Both the position numbers and the translations under genes were made by a program. A stretch of DNA of 40,979 bases from positions 1-40,979 of the forward strand of contig CAYNSB010000035.1 of assembly GCA_964399625.1 (NCBI GenBank). The letters run 5' to 3'. The DNA comes from CAYNSB01 sp964399625. GTDB lineage: Bacteria > Planctomycetota > Phycisphaerae > Phycisphaerales > UBA1924. This document shows positions 39,187 to 40,979 of this stretch, piece by piece (the first letter of the stretch is position 1; each line of letters begins with the position of its first letter). The notes under the pieces were generated by a model that saw only the letters and a list, made by a program, of their open reading frames with translations, did not search any database and was not told where the DNA came from.

Positions 39187-40175
39187 CGGCACGCTTCCAG
39201 CACGCGCTCGGCCCAGCGCTCGCGCGGGAGCGCGCCCGCGTCGAGGCTCTCAGAACCCGGGATCGTGCTCAGGCGGCGGAGCCAGGTGCGCTGGCTCTTG
39301 GCGAACCGGCGGGTGTCGATCTTGATGCGCTCGATGGCGTCCTCCAGCGAAACGCGCGGCCCCCGGGCGCGCTCGCTCTCGAAGTGCGCGACGAGCTGCT
39401 TGTACCCCAGCGCCTCGCCCGCCTGCCCCGCGAGCCTTCCGCCCTGCCACAGGGCCCGGGCCTCGGCCACGAGCCCGCGATCGACCATCGCACGTACGCG
39501 GGCGTTGATGCGCTTGTTCAGGTCCTCGACGGGCCAGTGCAGCGAGACGAGGGCGAAATCGCGCCCGGGTGCACTGGCTTTCTCGGAGAAGTCCTGCGAT
39601 TCGGCTGCGCGATCCCACTGCGTCTGCAGCACGCTGATCGGCGTGCCGGTGAGGCGAAAGACCTCGATCGCGCGGATCGTGCGGCGCGAGTCGTTGGGAT
39701 GGATGCGCGATGCGGCGGCGGGGTCCACGCGTTCCAGCTCCGCGCGCAGCTCGTGCAGCGGGCGTGCGCTCAATTCCGCGCGGAGGTGCGCGTCCGCGCC
39801 GGGGCCCTCGAACATGCCCTCCAGGAGCGTCTTGATGTAGAGGTGCGTGCCGCCCACGACGATGGGCGTGCGCCCGCGCGACTGGATCTCCGCGATCGTG
39901 CGCAGCGCCCGCGCGAGCCAGTCGCTGGCGGTGAAGCGGCTCGCCTCGCCCGGCTCGGCGATGTCGATGAGGTGGTGCGCGATGCCGCGACGCTCCTCGG
40001 CGGTGGGCTTGGCGGTGCCGATGTCTAGCCCGCGGTAGATCTGGAAGGCGTCGGCGGTGACGATCTCGGCCGCCTGTTCGCCGCCCAGCGCGAACGCCAC
40101 CTCGACCGCGAGGTCGGACTTGCCCCCGGCGGTGGGGCCGGCGATGACGGGGATGCGTGCCGGCGGCGTGGACAC
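39183..40175 (-). CDS. miaA: tRNA dimethylallyltransferase
   Basis: The 330-residue enzyme transfers dimethylallyl from DMAPP to A37 of tRNAs reading UNN codons. The P-loop is IAGPTAGGKSDLAVEVA (GPTAGGKS 13-20). TADAFQIYRGLDIGTAKPTA is the substrate motif, with Phe in place of the usual Ser in DSxQ. GIAHHLIDIAEPGE, PIVVGGTHLYIKTLLEGM and NDSRRTIRAIEVFRLTG are conserved. GEALGYKQLVAHFE and RRFAKSQRTWLRRL form the tRNA-binding end. The start is GTG 40175, five bases after a TACAGT -10 element, so leaderless translation is predicted. It is divergent from lpd and coupled to the zinc-ribbon gene. Confidence 0.93.
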   Translation of the reverse strand: MSTPPARIPVIAGPTAGGKSDLAVEVAFALGGEQAAEIVTADAFQIYRGLDIGTAKPTAEERRGIAHHLIDIAEPGEASRFTASDWLARALRTIAEIQSRGRTPIVVGGTHLYIKTLLEGMFEGPGADAHLRAELSARPLHELRAELERVDPAAASRIHPNDSRRTIRAIEVFRLTGTPISVLQTQWDRAAESQDFSEKASAPGRDFALVSLHWPVEDLNKRINARVRAMVDRGLVAEARALWQGGRLAGQAGEALGYKQLVAHFESERARGPRVSLEDAIERIKIDTRRFAKSQRTWLRRLSTIPGSESLDAGALPRERWAERVLEACR

Positions 40176-40180
40176 GCACG

Positions 40181-40186
40181 ACTGTA
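40181..40186 (-). promoter_or_regulatory. -10 element of miaA
   Basis: TACAGT on the minus strand, five bases (CGTGC) before GTG 40175. This is the same geometry as uvrC and the leuS leader. No good -35. Confidence 0.5.
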
Positions 40187-40203
40187 TGGATTCGCGCGCT
40201 CCC

Positions 40204-40209
40204 TATAGT
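40204..40209 (+). promoter_or_regulatory. -10 element of lpd
   Basis: TATAGT (5/6) with a predicted start near 40215. A 6-pair hairpin (40231-40236 with 40240-40245, loop GGA) lies in the mRNA leader. Confidence 0.45.
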
Positions 40210-40283
40210 CGCCCCCTCGCGTGTCGTTCCCGGGCGGGACGCCCGCGGCACGGCGGCAGATCGAGGTCGAAAGGAACTCCATC

Positions 40284-40979
40284 GTGGCAGAGCGTCACTT
40301 CAACGTGGTGGTGATCGGGGGCGGGCCGGCGGGGTACGTGGGCGCGATCCGCGCGGCGCAGCTGGGGTACAGCGTGGCGATCGTCGAGCGTGCCAAGCTC
40401 GGCGGCGTGTGCCTGAACTGGGGGTGCATCCCGAGCAAGGCCCTGCTCGCCAACGCCGAGCTGACGGAGAAGGTGAACGGGAAGGCCGAGTTCTGGGGCC
40501 TGAAGCTTCCGGGCCCCCCCGGCGCCAAGGCCGAGCTCGATTGGGACAAGATCATCGGGCGCTCACGCGACGTGGCGAGCAAGCTCAACAAGGGCGTTGA
40601 GTTCCTGATGCGCAAGAACAAGATCACGGTCTTCAACAACTCGGCGAAGGTTCTGCAGGGAACGGGACCGGCCGGTGGCAAGCCCGTGCCCGGGCAGAAG
40701 GCCAAGATCGCGATCCAGGAGTGCAAGGTGCAGGAGGAGCTGACGAGCGCGCCGGCGACGCCGGGCAACACGGTCGAGACGATCACCGCGGACCACGTGA
40801 TCGTGTGCACGGGCTCGGTCGCGCGCGATCTGCCCTTTGCCAAGTTCGATGGGGACAAGATCTGGGGCGCGCGCGAGGCGATGTACAACAAGACCAGGCC
40901 CGCGCGTCTGATCGTGGTGGGCGCGGGCGAGATCGGGATGGAGTTCGCGTACTTCTATCACTCCATGGGCACGAAGGTC
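40284..40979 (+). CDS. lpdA: Dihydrolipoyl dehydrogenase, 3' end beyond the window
   Basis: The first 232 residues of a flavin disulfide reductase, the E3 subunit of 2-oxoacid dehydrogenase complexes. The FAD-binding motif is VVVIGGGPAGYVGAIRAAQL. The redox-active disulfide is Cys43-Cys48 in LGGVCLNWGCIPSKALL. The NAD-binding domain begins RLIVVGAGEIGMEFAYFYHS near the right edge. A Lys/Pro-rich loop (GPAGGKPVPGQKAK) and a TSAPATPGNT segment are longer than in common LpdA. The start is GTG 40284 with AAAGGA eight bases upstream. The frame is open to the window end. The other complex subunits are not in view. Confidence 0.92.
   Translation, partial: MAERHFNVVVIGGGPAGYVGAIRAAQLGYSVAIVERAKLGGVCLNWGCIPSKALLANAELTEKVNGKAEFWGLKLPGPPGAKAELDWDKIIGRSRDVASKLNKGVEFLMRKNKITVFNNSAKVLQGTGPAGGKPVPGQKAKIAIQECKVQEELTSAPATPGNTVETITADHVIVCTGSVARDLPFAKFDGDKIWGAREAMYNKTRPARLIVVGAGEIGMEFAYFYHSMGTKV

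Overview
The window is high-GC DNA with closely packed genes. It carries no rRNA, tRNA, CRISPR array or recognisable insertion sequence. Gene content points to a planctomycete of the Phycisphaerae type: prepilin-like proteins with an H-x9-DG motif, an ECF sigma factor with a membrane-anchored C-terminal extension, a small membrane protein with a CPxC...CPECG zinc ribbon, an over-long leucyl-tRNA synthetase, and a flagellar/glycosylation set (FlgM, DUF115/Maf, NeuA-NeuB-NeuC). The assignment rests on gene style, not on a marker gene.

Positions 1-10072 are mainly sulfur amino-acid metabolism. They hold the end of a cystathionine beta-synthase, a lysine-free (so PLP-incompetent) homologue of the cystathionine gamma-synthase family, and an operon of a gamma-synthase/lyase, homoserine dehydrogenase and a second gamma-synthase/lyase. 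A TetR - VOC - secreted SRPBCC operon (3116-5867, minus strand) lies between them. Its promoter carries two palindromic operators one DNA face apart. Positions 10275-18171 (minus) hold an HDOD signalling protein and a neuC-neuB-neuA operon headed by a 1241-residue Maf/DUF115 fusion, most simply a nonulosonic-acid glycosylation locus for flagellin. Positions 18387-20560 hold an NTF2-like membrane protein, a secreted SPOR-like protein and flgM. A long minus-strand run from 32155 to 20643 reads folC, leuS, ispE, a ROK kinase, an M28 peptidase, an ECF sigma factor and two tandem prepilin-like genes. The right end has sbtA, an AhpD-like gene, a short uvrC, topA, a zinc-ribbon protein, miaA and the start of lpd.

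The most interesting signal lies in three 5' leaders. Each has a promoter followed almost at once by a short ORF whose codons match the downstream gene. A 40-codon ORF ending Arg-Cys-Cys-Trp precedes the sulfur pseudoenzyme. A 29-codon ORF with Met-x-Met-x-Met-x-Met precedes the methionine operon. A 17-codon ORF with tandem CTT-CTT leucine codons precedes leuS. The Cys leader is followed by two mutually exclusive RNA structures, one terminator-like. The Leu leader is followed by a clean intrinsic terminator placed before leuS. This looks like ribosome-mediated attenuation driven by leaderless leader peptides, a mode I do not know to be described in planctomycetes. uvrC and miaA share the same leaderless start geometry (-10 hexamer, five bases, GTG).

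All calls come from reading sequence and translations by eye. No searches were run.
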